20,007 nucleotides of DNA from Rickettsiales bacterium (GCA_017477855.1 JAFUUN010000112.1:1-20007); one strand, 5' to 3'. Positions 1 to 6,796 are shown, numbered from the stretch's first letter. Notes: generated by a model from the sequence alone, not told the origin. Program-made: numbers and translations.

Positions 1-81
1 GTTGCGTGGCGCGGAGCGCGTTTGGCCGACGAGGAACGAGGCGCAGCCAAACGGCGAGGGCGTGGCCTCGGGCAGCGCAAC
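1..81 (+). repeat. GC-rich palindromic element, copy 1
   Basis: An 81-bp GC-rich island in AT-rich DNA. It starts GTTGCG and ends GCGCAAC, so the ends are inverted repeats. Inside are a hairpin with arms CGTTTGGC (19-26) and GCCAAACG (46-53) and a smaller hairpin with CGAGG (55-59) and CCTCG (66-70). It is nearly identical to the copies at 6061 and 12164. An open frame runs through it, but nothing supports translation. The left flank lies outside the window. Confidence 0.9.
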
Positions 82-110
82 ACAAAATTTTAAAAAAATA
101 AAAAAACTTC

Positions 111-226
111 GCCAAAGCCCCTTCGCACGAAAAGCACTTTGCATCACTGGACGTGCGGGGCCTTTGGCATGCGCGGCCGCTGCCGACCACCTCCGCCCTT
201 GACAAGTCAAGGCCTGCGGCCGCGCA
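111..226. repeat. Composite GC-rich double hairpin, distinct from the 81-bp family
   Basis: Two strong inverted repeats lie side by side. The first pairs 111-129 (GCCAAAGCCCC, then CGCACG) with 152-168 (CGTGCGGGGCCTTTGGC), with small bulges. The second pairs TGCGCGGCCGC (170-180) with GCGGCCGCGCA (216-226), and encloses a third small palindrome, CCTTGA/TCAAGG, near 198-213. It lies between repeat copy 1 and the 3' end of carD, so it could end carD transcription, but neither side has a clean T-run directly after a hairpin. It is seen once in this window and may be a second mobile palindrome family. Confidence 0.7.
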
Positions 227-288
227 AAAATAATAATAATCTTTTTTAAAAAATCTTATAAATCCGACCAGGCGGAGGAAAAAGCGCA

Positions 289-939
289 TTACGCACTCTT
301 CCTTGCCTCGTCTTCGTCGTCATCGTCATCAGCGAGTTCATCAAGGTCTTCATCAGAGAAGTCATCGTCTGTGCCAGCTTCCTCAACATCAACGTCATTT
401 TTGTGAGTTAATGCATATGTTGCTTCAAGCACATCTAAAACCTCTTTATTAGCCTCTTCAATCGTGATATTCAATGCCAAAGAATATTCATATACAAAGC
501 GGTCAAATGCCTTGTCAAACAATACTCTTTCACCGTATGACTTGTTTGGGTCTTTCATACCAGCAAACAAATCTCTCACGACTTCTGCAACCAATAAAGC
601 GCTTCCTGAGTCCAACTTTGTCTGGCATTCAACAATTCTCTTTGTCCAGATACCCTTGGCGCTTTTTGCTGGCTTGCTCAAAACGCTTTCAAGGATTTTC
701 TTGGCAACTTCCTTGCTGATTATTGTTCGCATTCCCATTTCCTTCATTTTGTCAATTGGCGTAAGGATTTTCATGTCATCCTTGTCAAAATGCATCTCAC
801 AAAATGTAATCTTTTCACCAAGATACTCTTTTGTTTCAACGCTGACAACTTTTCCTGGACCATGAGATGCGCAATACAACATCATGCCTTCCTTCAACTT
901 CACTTTTGAACCATTTAACTTTACTTCTACGGGGATCAT
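289..939 (-). CDS. carD: CarD-like RNA polymerase-binding transcription regulator
   Basis: A CarD/CdnL-type protein of 216 residues. In this family the N-terminal Tudor-like domain binds the RNA polymerase beta subunit and stabilises open complexes at promoters such as those of rRNA genes. The typical N-terminal signature is visible as GMMLYCASHGPGKVVSVE (residues 18-35), followed by the segment with TPIDKMKEMGMRTIIS and a helical C-terminal half. The last 30 or so residues are an unusually acidic Asp/Glu tail. I place the start at 939, not 957. A promoter (TTGACA 970-975, TATTAT 948-953) covers the ATG at 957, so that codon cannot be in the transcript. The 939 start leaves a leader of only a few bases and no Shine-Dalgarno. 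The family call is firm; the role of the acidic tail is unknown. Confidence 0.87.
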   Translation of the reverse strand: MIPVEVKLNGSKVKLKEGMMLYCASHGPGKVVSVETKEYLGEKITFCEMHFDKDDMKILTPIDKMKEMGMRTIISKEVAKKILESVLSKPAKSAKGIWTKRIVECQTKLDSGSALLVAEVVRDLFAGMKDPNKSYGERVLFDKAFDRFVYEYSLALNITIEEANKEVLDVLEATYALTHKNDVDVEEAGTDDDFSDEDLDELADDDDDEDEARKSA

Positions 940-947
940 AGGTCTAC

Positions 948-975
948 ATAATACCACATTTTTTTAATTTGTCAA
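948..975 (-). promoter_or_regulatory. carD promoter
   Basis: On the minus strand TTGACA (970-975) and TATTAT (948-953) are 16 bp apart. Only 8 bases separate the -10 from the ATG at 939, so the predicted transcript begins about 2 bases before the start codon. Confidence 0.75.
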
Positions 976-1103
976 TAGGGAGGTTTGATAGCTAAAATAG
1001 TGAGGACGATTGAAATAAAGATTGTTGGCTTTTTTTAATTGTTGTATTTATTTTTCTTAGCGTAAAACATGAACAATTATAAAAAAACATTCACAAATTG
1101 GAA

Positions 1104-2039
1104 CTATTTGTTTACAATATCCTTCGCATATTCTATCAAAGTTTTTATATTTTTCTTCGCTGGAACATTTCTCTTTTTCAAACCAAGAAATTCATTTTTC
1201 TTTTTCTTGCCAATTTCACTATTTTCATCAAAAATTTGCATTTTATTGTTTTTATCAAAATAATAATACTCACGGTGATTTAATGCTCTACTTAATTTTA
1301 CAAATTCTGGCAATAATATCATGGTTATAATTTCATTTGTTATCTCTTTTACAAGCGGATTATTAATATTGCATTTCAAATCTTTGGCCACTATTTTTGC
1401 AACTAAATCAGTTTGTTTGCAGAATTCTGCATTGTTTTTCATTGTAACGCCGACCAATTTCTCCATATGACCATTATAGCGCTTCATACCATCAGTTATT
1501 TTATCTAATCCATAATATGCCGAAGGACCAATTAGTTTTGAAGCTCTATCTTTAACAGTGGCAATGACAACTCTATCAAGCACACCATCAAGTTCTTTCT
1601 TGATATCATCAAATAAATCAAAAAATTTTCCATTTTTGTAATACATTCTGGAACCATTGCAAACATCGTAATTAATATATAATTTTACATCTTTGTGTTT
1701 TTGCAAAAACTCCTTAATTGATTTCATATATGTTTTTATACTGTCTATGTATTCCGGGGTTTCAACCAAAAGTAATCGTTCTTTTGAACCTGGTATTTGT
1801 GTATACGAACCATGGCATAATAGTTGCAATTTGATAACTTTCAAATCATTTGCTTTTTTTTCAAGTTCTGACAAAAATTCCAAATTTTTCTTTATATTTT
1901 TATGTTCTTTTCCGCTTACTACTTGGCTTATTGCATATCTATTTCTGTAATTGTCAGGATAATAAGCATTGGTTTGCAGATTTTCCGCGTCTTTTAAAGC
2001 AATAAATGCTACATCTGGAAACGGTTTTTCATTTGTCAT
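1104..2039 (-). CDS. Orphan protein with clan CD cysteine peptidase-like His/Cys dyad
   Basis: A protein of 311 residues that I do not recognise as a named family. Two features resemble clan CD cysteine peptidases (caspase, gingipain, C80, CHAT type). A hydrophobic strand ends in His-Gly (VIKLQLLCHGS, H76-G77). About 50 residues on, a second strand ends in a Cys (VKLYINYDVCNGS, C127), followed by another strand with RVVIATVKDRAS. That order and spacing fit the clan, but the rest is Lys/Asn-rich and not diagnostic. No signal peptide or membrane segment is seen. The C-terminal third is helical and basic. It has its own promoter and is divergent from the ATP synthase genes. It could be a secreted or host-directed effector, or a self-processing protein. 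The gene is firm; the function is an inference. Confidence 0.6.
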   Translation of the reverse strand: MTNEKPFPDVAFIALKDAENLQTNAYYPDNYRNRYAISQVVSGKEHKNIKKNLEFLSELEKKANDLKVIKLQLLCHGSYTQIPGSKERLLLVETPEYIDSIKTYMKSIKEFLQKHKDVKLYINYDVCNGSRMYYKNGKFFDLFDDIKKELDGVLDRVVIATVKDRASKLIGPSAYYGLDKITDGMKRYNGHMEKLVGVTMKNNAEFCKQTDLVAKIVAKDLKCNINNPLVKEITNEIITMILLPEFVKLSRALNHREYYYFDKNNKMQIFDENSEIGKKKKNEFLGLKKRNVPAKKNIKTLIEYAKDIVNK

Positions 2040-2049
2040 AAATCAACTA

Positions 2050-2078
2050 ATTGTAACATGTTGTTTCCTTTTTTGCAA
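2050..2078 (-). promoter_or_regulatory. Promoter of the clan CD-like gene
   Basis: On the minus strand TTGCAA (2073-2078) and TACAAT (2050-2055) are 17 bp apart. Ten bases lie between the -10 and the ATG at 2039, which predicts a leader of about 3 bases. The TTGCAA is also part of a plus-strand motif that recurs upstream of other genes. Confidence 0.65.
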
Positions 2079-2130
2079 ATAAAAAATGACGGTACGAGGC
2101 ACTAACGGTCCGTGCTACCACCCCAATATC

Positions 2131-2159
2131 TTGACAATTACATTTTTTACACAACCATC
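2131..2159 (+). promoter_or_regulatory. ATP synthase b'/b promoter with atypical -10
   Basis: A perfect TTGACA (2131-2136) is followed 17 bp later by ACCATC (2154-2159), 8 bases before the ATG at 2168. No TATAAT-like hexamer fits in the expected place. The same arrangement recurs before kdsA, dnaN and the HU gene. Confidence 0.55.
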
Positions 2160-2167
2160 ACCCAAGT

Positions 2168-2656
2168 ATGCCACAACTAAATCTTAGTTTTTACATCTCA
2201 CAAATTTGCTGGTTGTTGGCCAGCTTTGGTGCATTTTTTTGTATATCAAAATTTATAATCCTGCCACGATTGGCAAATATCTTGCAGAACCGTGAAAATA
2301 CAGTCAATGACAACATCAATTTTGCCAATGAGACACTAACTAAGGTTAAACAGATAACTGAAAATTGTGATAATGTAATGAAAATCACTAAAGAAGATTG
2401 CGCTGCACGTGTTGCGCAGTGTATTGCAGAGTGCAAAGAAAAAAATGACAAGACACTGAAAAATTTAACAAAACGCATGAATGAAGAGGCACAACAAAAC
2501 ATCATTTCGGCAAAGCAAGAACTATATGAAATAGAGGGGGAACTGAACGAAAAAATAATCAACATCTCGGCAGAAATTTTGAAGAAAATCTTCCTCATCA
2601 AAGATGTCGACATTGACAAGCTCAAAGAAATAAGTTGTAAAGTTGAATTATTATAA
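2168..2656 (+). CDS. atpF': F0F1 ATP synthase subunit b' (F0 peripheral stalk)
   Basis: Subunit b' of the F-type ATP synthase, 162 residues. With subunit b it forms the peripheral stalk that holds the F1 head against the rotating ring. Alphaproteobacteria and cyanobacteria typically carry such b/b' pairs. The N-terminus MPQLNLSFYISQICWLLAS is typical of b', with one membrane helix at about residues 10-30 and then ILPRLANILQNRENTV at the membrane exit. The rest is a long charged helix, as expected for a stalk. The start is the first ATG after the promoter. It is followed after 1 base by the b gene. No atpB or atpE lies upstream, so the F0 genes are split in this genome. Confidence 0.88.
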   Translation: MPQLNLSFYISQICWLLASFGAFFCISKFIILPRLANILQNRENTVNDNINFANETLTKVKQITENCDNVMKITKEDCAARVAQCIAECKEKNDKTLKNLTKRMNEEAQQNIISAKQELYEIEGELNEKIINISAEILKKIFLIKDVDIDKLKEISCKVELL

Positions 2657-2657
2657 T

Positions 2658-3140
2658 ATGACAGAGACACACGTTTTAATTGCTGGTTTTTTGATAGTAT
2701 TTGGCTTTGGCGGATATAAACTGGCTAATGTGATAAAGAACTTTTTAGACAAATACAGCAGCAATATTGCAGGAAGAATACATGAATCGGAGCAGCTAAA
2801 ATTGAAGGCCGTCATTGCATTTGATGAAATAAACAAGCGCGCGGAAGCAATCAATGATGAGGTTGTAAAAATGAAAACTGACGTCAACAAGCAGATGGAG
2901 CAAATACAAAAAGGTTTTCAAGAAAAGGCAGACAAAGTGGCTGATAGAATAATCAAGAATAACAAAGAGCGCATTGAGGCTGACAAAAAAGAGCTCATTG
3001 AAAAGACAACCAAAACAATTCAAGAGTGCGTAATTAGATATATCACGGAATACAACAAACAAACACCAAGTGAGCAAAAAGACAAAAATATCATTAACAT
3101 GTTGCTTAAAGTTGATTTTAAAAAGCTACTAAATGATTAG
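2658..3140 (+). CDS. atpF: F0F1 ATP synthase subunit b (F0 peripheral stalk)
   Basis: Subunit b of the ATP synthase peripheral stalk, 160 residues. It has a single N-terminal membrane helix (about residues 6-24, HVLIAGFLIVFGFGGYKLA) followed by a long, highly charged coiled helix, the normal layout of subunit b. Sequence similarity in this family is weak, so the call rests on architecture and on its place directly after b'. I chose ATG 2658, 1 base after the b' stop, rather than the TTG at 2643 that overlaps the b' gene. The 3' end overlaps the next gene by 8 bases, which suggests translational coupling. Confidence 0.82.
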   Translation: MTETHVLIAGFLIVFGFGGYKLANVIKNFLDKYSSNIAGRIHESEQLKLKAVIAFDEINKRAEAINDEVVKMKTDVNKQMEQIQKGFQEKADKVADRIIKNNKERIEADKKELIEKTTKTIQECVIRYITEYNKQTPSEQKDKNIINMLLKVDFKKLLND

Positions 3141-3963
3141 ATGTGCTCTCAAAATCTTCACACTTTTATCCCTATTTTTAGCCACGACAGTAGTATTGTC
3201 AGATAGCGCAAGTTCATATAATTTTTTCTCCAAAAAACACAGGAATTCTGAGAACGAAGTAGTATTTTCAAGAGATGGCTCAGGTGGCTTGTCAAAAAAT
3301 TCCGTCTGCAAGCGTCCAAACTGGACAAGTTGCTATGCCAAATACCACAACTACTGTGTCAACACAAGACATGAAATTATCGCGGAGCGCTGCAAGGTTT
3401 TGTCCGTCCAGAAAAGTGGTTCGTTTCATATTGCTGTTTCAGGAGCGGAATGCCGAGATTATTACACTGGCGAGGAAATTAATGATGTCAAAAAAGTGCA
3501 AATAGATCATGTCTTGCCATGGTATTGGATCAAACGGCACGGCGGCTGCGATAGGGCAAAGGCAATCTACAATGACCCAGATAATCTGGTTATTGCCAGC
3601 GAGGCAGTTAACGACAAAAAAGCCAATGTGCTCCAACCAGAATGGATGTCTGATGAAAAGCTACGAGAAATACGCCACAGACAATATAACTTTTGCAACA
3701 AGTGGGGTTTAAGTGATTGTGATGAACTCCTTCTTGACAGTGATAGCACATTTGGCATTGAGGACAATGAAATCACACAGGGTTTGCGGGAGATTATAAA
3801 CGAGGACGACAGTGATAACGATGTGCTTGTAGAGTCAAAAGATGACAAAAATGCTGTCAAAAATGCACATGAAAGCAAAATTACTCTTGGAAGAAAACCG
3901 ATCAATAAAAATGTAGATATCTGGAACTTACAAATTCCTAACCTTGATGAGGAACAAGAGTGA
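3133..3963 (+). CDS. Secreted HNH nuclease (DUF1524/GmrSD C-terminal-like)
   Basis: A protein of 276 residues with an N-terminal signal peptide (hydrophobic core about residues 5-23, probable cleavage near SDSASS). An HNH-type nuclease core follows: the IDHVLPW motif (D125-H126), then YNDPDNLVIAS (N151) and VNDKKAN (N160, K163). This matches the extracellular HNH/DUF1524 pattern, in which the His activates water and the downstream Asn/His bind a metal. Several Cys residues around 59-107 could form disulfides, in keeping with export. The C-terminal 80 residues are acidic and low in complexity. It overlaps atpF by 8 bases and so shares the ATP synthase transcript, which is odd for a nuclease. 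Likely roles are nucleotide scavenging or attack on other DNA. The fold call is fairly firm; substrate and role are not. Confidence 0.75.
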   Translation: MIRCALKIFTLLSLFLATTVVLSDSASSYNFFSKKHRNSENEVVFSRDGSGGLSKNSVCKRPNWTSCYAKYHNYCVNTRHEIIAERCKVLSVQKSGSFHIAVSGAECRDYYTGEEINDVKKVQIDHVLPWYWIKRHGGCDRAKAIYNDPDNLVIASEAVNDKKANVLQPEWMSDEKLREIRHRQYNFCNKWGLSDCDELLLDSDSTFGIEDNEITQGLREIINEDDSDNDVLVESKDDKNAVKNAHESKITLGRKPINKNVDIWNLQIPNLDEEQE

Positions 3964-4190
3964 AAACCTTGAAAAATCAAACTAAAAATGAAAAAACCAC
4001 AAAAAAGCAATGCGAGCTGATGTCAAGAAAAAAATTTGCATTTTTTTAAAAAAAATTGTTGATTTTACAGCTTGCAGTTTTTAGAAATCTACGACACTTA
4101 TTTTATAATTCATGTCTGTTGATGTGAGTTATTTAGTTATTTTTATATTTGTTACTTCCTTTTTTGTGTCGCAGTTTTATCGTGAAAAAG
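3964..4190 (+). promoter_or_regulatory. dnaA upstream region with candidate promoter
   Basis: This AT-rich gap holds a perfect TATAAT at 4104-4109 with only a weak -35 (TTAGAA, 4081-4086) 17 bp upstream. It also has an A-tract/T-tract inverted repeat near 4028-4047. I see no TTATCCACA-type DnaA boxes, so there is no support for an origin here. Confidence 0.35.
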
Positions 4191-5588
4191 ATGGATAGGG
4201 CAAATGTACAAGTAGCGGAAAGTCAAGATGTAAATCAAAAGTTGAATGCCTATATGCATTCAAAGCTCAAAGAAGAGATTGGGCTAAGAAATTATTTGCG
4301 ATACATGAAAACAGTTGTGTTTAGTGCGCTGGAAAAGCATATATTTGCAGTCATTTGTGAAAATCGTGAAAAATTGGAGGAATTGTATGAAAAATACAAC
4401 ATGCAGATAGGTAAAATAGTGGGACAAACGTGGTGTTCTTCAAAGATTGAGATTAAATATTATTACAGCTATTCTGCTAATACAGAAGATCCTTCTAACA
4501 TAATTGAAATCAATTTTAACTCAGCATTTGTTGAAACACCAAACAATGAGGTGATTTATTTCAATGACAGGACGAATAATCAAACATTTGAGAATTTTGT
4601 TGTTTGCGAGGATAACATAACGGCAAGCGAAGTATGTAAATCTGTGGTGTGTTATACAAATAAGGAACTCGTGAACGAGGGAGCGGTTATACATCTTCAA
4701 GGGCAGATAAGTTCTGGAAAAAGCCACTTGTTAAGTGCTATGCAGACATATTATCAGAAAATGGGTGGCAAGATTTGTCTGATTACGGCATCTACTTTTT
4801 TGAGACAATATGTCAGTTCCGTCCAGCAAAAAAGAGGGTTTGCGTTCTATGATGAACTGCTTGAAAATGACATAATTGCGATTGACAACATTGATGACTT
4901 ACTTGGCAAAAATGGTACACTGCATGCACTAAAACAGCTTATTGGATTGGTAATTGAGAACAACAAATTTGTGGTTTTGTCATCAAGGTTGACTTCGGCA
5001 GAGTTATCAGAGAAAAACAGCCATCTAAAAAACATTCTTTCAAGTGCGTTGTCATTGTCTTTGGGCTCGCATAATCACGAGGTAAAGTCAAAGATTTTGA
5101 TGAATTACATAACAGAAAAAAATATGAATGTGCCGATTTCAATCGTGCGTGAATTGGTTGAAAAACTTGATGGAAATGTCCGTGAAATGAAGAATTACAT
5201 CAAGAAATTGTCAATTGTGAAGTCGGTAAGGAAGTTTGAGTTGAACTCATCTTTGGCAATGGAAATTTTGTCAGAGGGGCAAGAAATACAGGTATCTCAC
5301 AAACAAATTTCAAATGAGGAAATTGTGAAAGTTGTAAATAATTATTACAAACTGCCAGAACAGGCATTGTTGTCAAAAATCAAATCGGCAAATGTTTGTA
5401 GAGCCAGAAATGTAGCAATGCATCTCATGAGGACAGTAAATAACGCAAACTTTCAGGAAATAGGTAGGTGTTTAAATAGGACGCATGCGACAGTGATTGC
5501 GGGGCTGAAAAACATTCAAGTTATGTTGGAAAATGACAAAAAATTGCCGGGGGAGGTGGCGGAGTTGAATGAAAAAATTAAGCTTTGA
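4191..5588 (+). CDS. dnaA: Divergent DnaA replication initiator
   Basis: A DnaA-like protein of 465 residues, with a long N-terminal region, an AAA+ domain and a C-terminal DNA-binding domain. Landmarks are TFENFVV (132-138), Walker A GQISSGKS (171-178), Walker B IIAIDNID (228-235), sensor II DGNVREMKN (327-335) and the domain IV segment 403-442 with NRTHATV (429-435). Several near-invariant residues differ. The second Walker B acid is Asn (N233). The box VII segment that normally has two arginines (RLKSR) reads HLKNI. The signature usually written RDHTTV reads RTHATV. It may therefore be an initiator that no longer hydrolyses or oligomerises on ATP in the usual way, or a paralogue. I chose ATG 4191, after a purine stretch, over TTG 4149, whose extra residues are not DnaA-like. 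DnaA-family membership is firm; activity is uncertain. Confidence 0.83.
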   Translation: MDRANVQVAESQDVNQKLNAYMHSKLKEEIGLRNYLRYMKTVVFSALEKHIFAVICENREKLEELYEKYNMQIGKIVGQTWCSSKIEIKYYYSYSANTEDPSNIIEINFNSAFVETPNNEVIYFNDRTNNQTFENFVVCEDNITASEVCKSVVCYTNKELVNEGAVIHLQGQISSGKSHLLSAMQTYYQKMGGKICLITASTFLRQYVSSVQQKRGFAFYDELLENDIIAIDNIDDLLGKNGTLHALKQLIGLVIENNKFVVLSSRLTSAELSEKNSHLKNILSSALSLSLGSHNHEVKSKILMNYITEKNMNVPISIVRELVEKLDGNVREMKNYIKKLSIVKSVRKFELNSSLAMEILSEGQEIQVSHKQISNEEIVKVVNNYYKLPEQALLSKIKSANVCRARNVAMHLMRTVNNANFQEIGRCLNRTHATVIAGLKNIQVMLENDKKLPGEVAELNEKIKL

Positions 5589-5589
5589 T

Positions 5590-5617
5590 TTGACTGTTAT
5601 TTTGGATTTAATATAAT
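5590..5617 (+). promoter_or_regulatory. Strong consensus promoter after dnaA
   Basis: TTGACT (5590-5595), 16 bp, then a perfect TATAAT (5612-5617). This is the best sigma-70-type match in the window. It starts 2 bases after the dnaA stop and faces the mini-ORF at 5632. A second weaker candidate (TTGATT 5659-5664, TATGTA 5682-5687) sits directly before the ATG at 5691. Confidence 0.7.
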
Positions 5618-5631
5618 CTGTTGCCAAATAC

Positions 5632-5694
5632 ATGCAGAAAACAAGGAAATCATGGTGGTTGATTGGTTTGTGGTTTAACGGTATGTATTCATGA
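5632..5694 (+). CDS. 20-codon Trp-rich mini-ORF, possible leader peptide
   Basis: ATG at 5632, stop TGA at 5692-5694, 20 residues. The peptide begins MQKTRKSWWLIGLWF and has three Trp: a basic start followed by an aromatic, hydrophobic stretch. It lies 14 bases after a consensus -10 box, and its stop overlaps the next start (ATGA), a common sign of translational coupling. No Shine-Dalgarno is seen. It may be a leader peptide that controls the downstream gene or a tiny membrane peptide. It could also be chance; context is the only evidence. Confidence 0.4.
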   Translation: MQKTRKSWWLIGLWFNGMYS

Positions 5695-6011
5695 GCACGA
5701 GTGAACAACTTTATAAAACAGGAAAAATATTAACGATGGTAATGCTTGGATTAACCGTTGTTGGTTTTATCATTGGTTTAATAGCTTATTTGGTGCGAAA
5801 AAAACAAAAAGAGGAAGAAGAAAAAAAGAACAAAAGTTTAGGTTATTCGTCTGATAATTTAATCAAAGACAATAATGTTCGTAGGGATATAGAAATAACC
5901 AGAGATTTGGGAAATATAAACGTTGCACAGTATAAGACCATTTTGAATACACAACAATATCTTGATAGTTTGTCCAGCCTCAACAATGGTCTCGGAAATG
6001 GAGTATTTTGA
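5691..6011 (+). CDS. Small single-span membrane protein, unknown function
   Basis: A protein of 106 residues with no family I recognise. Residues about 12-34 form one membrane helix (ILTMVMLGLTVVGFIIGLIA) followed at once by a strongly charged Arg/Lys/Glu stretch (RKKQKEEEEKKNK). By the positive-inside rule the C-terminal 70 residues are probably cytoplasmic. The tail is Asn/Leu-rich without motifs. The ATG overlaps the stop of the 20-codon ORF (ATGA). The gene lies between dnaA and rplU and ends before a repeat element. Confidence 0.6.
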   Translation: MSTSEQLYKTGKILTMVMLGLTVVGFIIGLIAYLVRKKQKEEEEKKNKSLGYSSDNLIKDNNVRRDIEITRDLGNINVAQYKTILNTQQYLDSLSSLNNGLGNGVF

Positions 6012-6060
6012 AATAAACATGTGGCGTTATTAGCGGACAACTTTTTCATAATGATATTGC

Positions 6061-6141
6061 GTTGCGCAGCGCGGAGCGCGTTTGGCCGACGAGGAACGAG
6101 GCGCAGCCAAACGGCGAGGGCGTGGCCTCGGGCGGCGCAAC
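6061..6141 (+). repeat. GC-rich palindromic element, copy 2
   Basis: An 81-bp copy, nearly identical to copy 1, with ends GTTGCGC and GCGCAAC. It ends 36 bp before the -35 box of rplU and begins 49 bp after the preceding gene. A frame open through the repeat happens to join the rplU reading frame, but the rplU start lies downstream. Confidence 0.9.
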
Positions 6142-6177
6142 AGAAATTCTCACAAAGAAGTCAAATAAATGAATTGC

Positions 6178-6206
6178 TTGACAATTATATTTTCCAGTTT
6201 CACATG
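6178..6206 (+). promoter_or_regulatory. Candidate rplU promoter
   Basis: A perfect TTGACA (6178-6183) precedes the rplU ATG (6213) by 29 bp. The -10 is weak: CACATG at 17 bp, or CATGAT at 19 bp. Either choice puts the transcription start at or within a few bases of the ATG. The -35 context TTGACAATTA is shared with the atpF', kdsA and tRNA-Glu promoters. Confidence 0.5.
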
Positions 6207-6212
6207 ATGCAT

Positions 6213-6524
6213 ATGTTCGGAATAATAGCAGTTGGAGACAGACAGTATAAGATTGTCCCAGGGGAGGCTTGCATAATGGAAAAAATTGACGCAGAGGAGG
6301 GCGCTGATGTGAACTTGAAAGGGCTTGTATTGATTGCAAATGATGGTGAAGTGGTGGTTGATATCAATACGCTGAAAGATTATACAGTTAGCGGTCAAGT
6401 CGTAAAACAATTTCGCGATGATAAAGTCATTGCTTATAAAAAGAAAAGAAGACAAGGATACGAGAGAAAAAGAGGACATCGCCAATACAAAACATTGGTT
6501 CTTATTAAGGAAATAAAATTATAG
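6213..6524 (+). CDS. rplU: 50S ribosomal protein L21
   Basis: bL21 of the large ribosomal subunit, 103 residues, the usual length. It binds 23S rRNA and works next to L27 and L20. MFGIIAVGDRQYKIVPGE matches the family N-terminus (pattern Y/F-A-V-hydrophobic-x-x-G-x-K/R-Q-Y/H). The basic C-terminal motif KKKRRQGYERKRGHRQ (134-149 in the longer frame) matches the family's K-K-R-K-N-Y-R-R-K-x-G-H-R-Q block. The reading frame stays open upstream through the repeat at 6061, but I start at 6213. That gives the normal length and sits just after a TTGACA box. An ATG at 6204 is an alternative. Confidence 0.95.
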   Translation: MFGIIAVGDRQYKIVPGEACIMEKIDAEEGADVNLKGLVLIANDGEVVVDINTLKDYTVSGQVVKQFRDDKVIAYKKKRRQGYERKRGHRQYKTLVLIKEIKL

Positions 6525-6541
6525 TATAAGGTTTTAATGTT

Positions 6542-6796
6542 ATGGCACATCATAAAGCTGGTGGTTCTACTAAAAACGGTCGTGATTCGGCGGGTCGTCG
6601 ACTTGGTTTGAAGGTTTGCGGTGGCGGTTCTATTACTGCTGGTGCAATAATTGTTCGCCAAAGAGGTACAAGATACTTTCCAAAAGACAACGTTGACATG
6701 GGGAGAGATCACACAATTTTTGCACTCATTGATGGTACAGTTGAATTCAAAAAGACAAAAGACAATCGCGTACTTGTGTCAGTAAAGAGTGCGTAA
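6542..6796 (+). CDS. rpmA: 50S ribosomal protein L27
   Basis: bL27, 84 residues, full length. Its N-terminal tail reaches into the peptidyl transferase centre. The start MAHHKAGGSTKNGRDSAGRR and the later GGGSITAGAIIVRQRGT and FPKDNVDMGRDHTIFALIDG are family hallmarks. The N-terminus has no cleavable extension like the one found in Firmicutes. It follows rplU by 17 bases and is probably on the same transcript, with a weak AAGG as ribosome binding site. The usual obg gene does not follow; an orphan does. Confidence 0.97.
   Translation: MAHHKAGGSTKNGRDSAGRRLGLKVCGGGSITAGAIIVRQRGTRYFPKDNVDMGRDHTIFALIDGTVEFKKTKDNRVLVSVKSA

Noticed and set aside
2..202. Open frame through repeat copy 1 and the following hairpins
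   Set aside because: It arises from GC-rich palindromic DNA, has no promoter or family similarity, and changes frame relative to the other repeat copies.
464..865. Plus-strand ORFs inside carD and similar long shadows inside kdsA, secF and the 550-residue gene
   Set aside because: They lie opposite strongly recognised genes and show no family features of their own.
2087..2120. Hairpin or riboswitch upstream of atpF'
   Set aside because: GGTA/TACC and GCAC/GTGC can pair only with a bulge, and the segment lies upstream of the predicted transcription start.
2643..2657. TTG start of atpF overlapping the b' gene
   Set aside because: The ATG at 2658, 1 base after the b' stop, gives a normal b subunit N-terminus.
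4149..4190. TTG start 14 codons upstream in dnaA
   Set aside because: The extra residues are not DnaA-like, and the ATG at 4191 follows a purine-rich stretch.
6021..6212. 64-codon N-terminal extension of L21
   Set aside because: Most of it is repeat copy 2; the protein from 6213 has the normal L21 length and the -35 box lies inside the extension.
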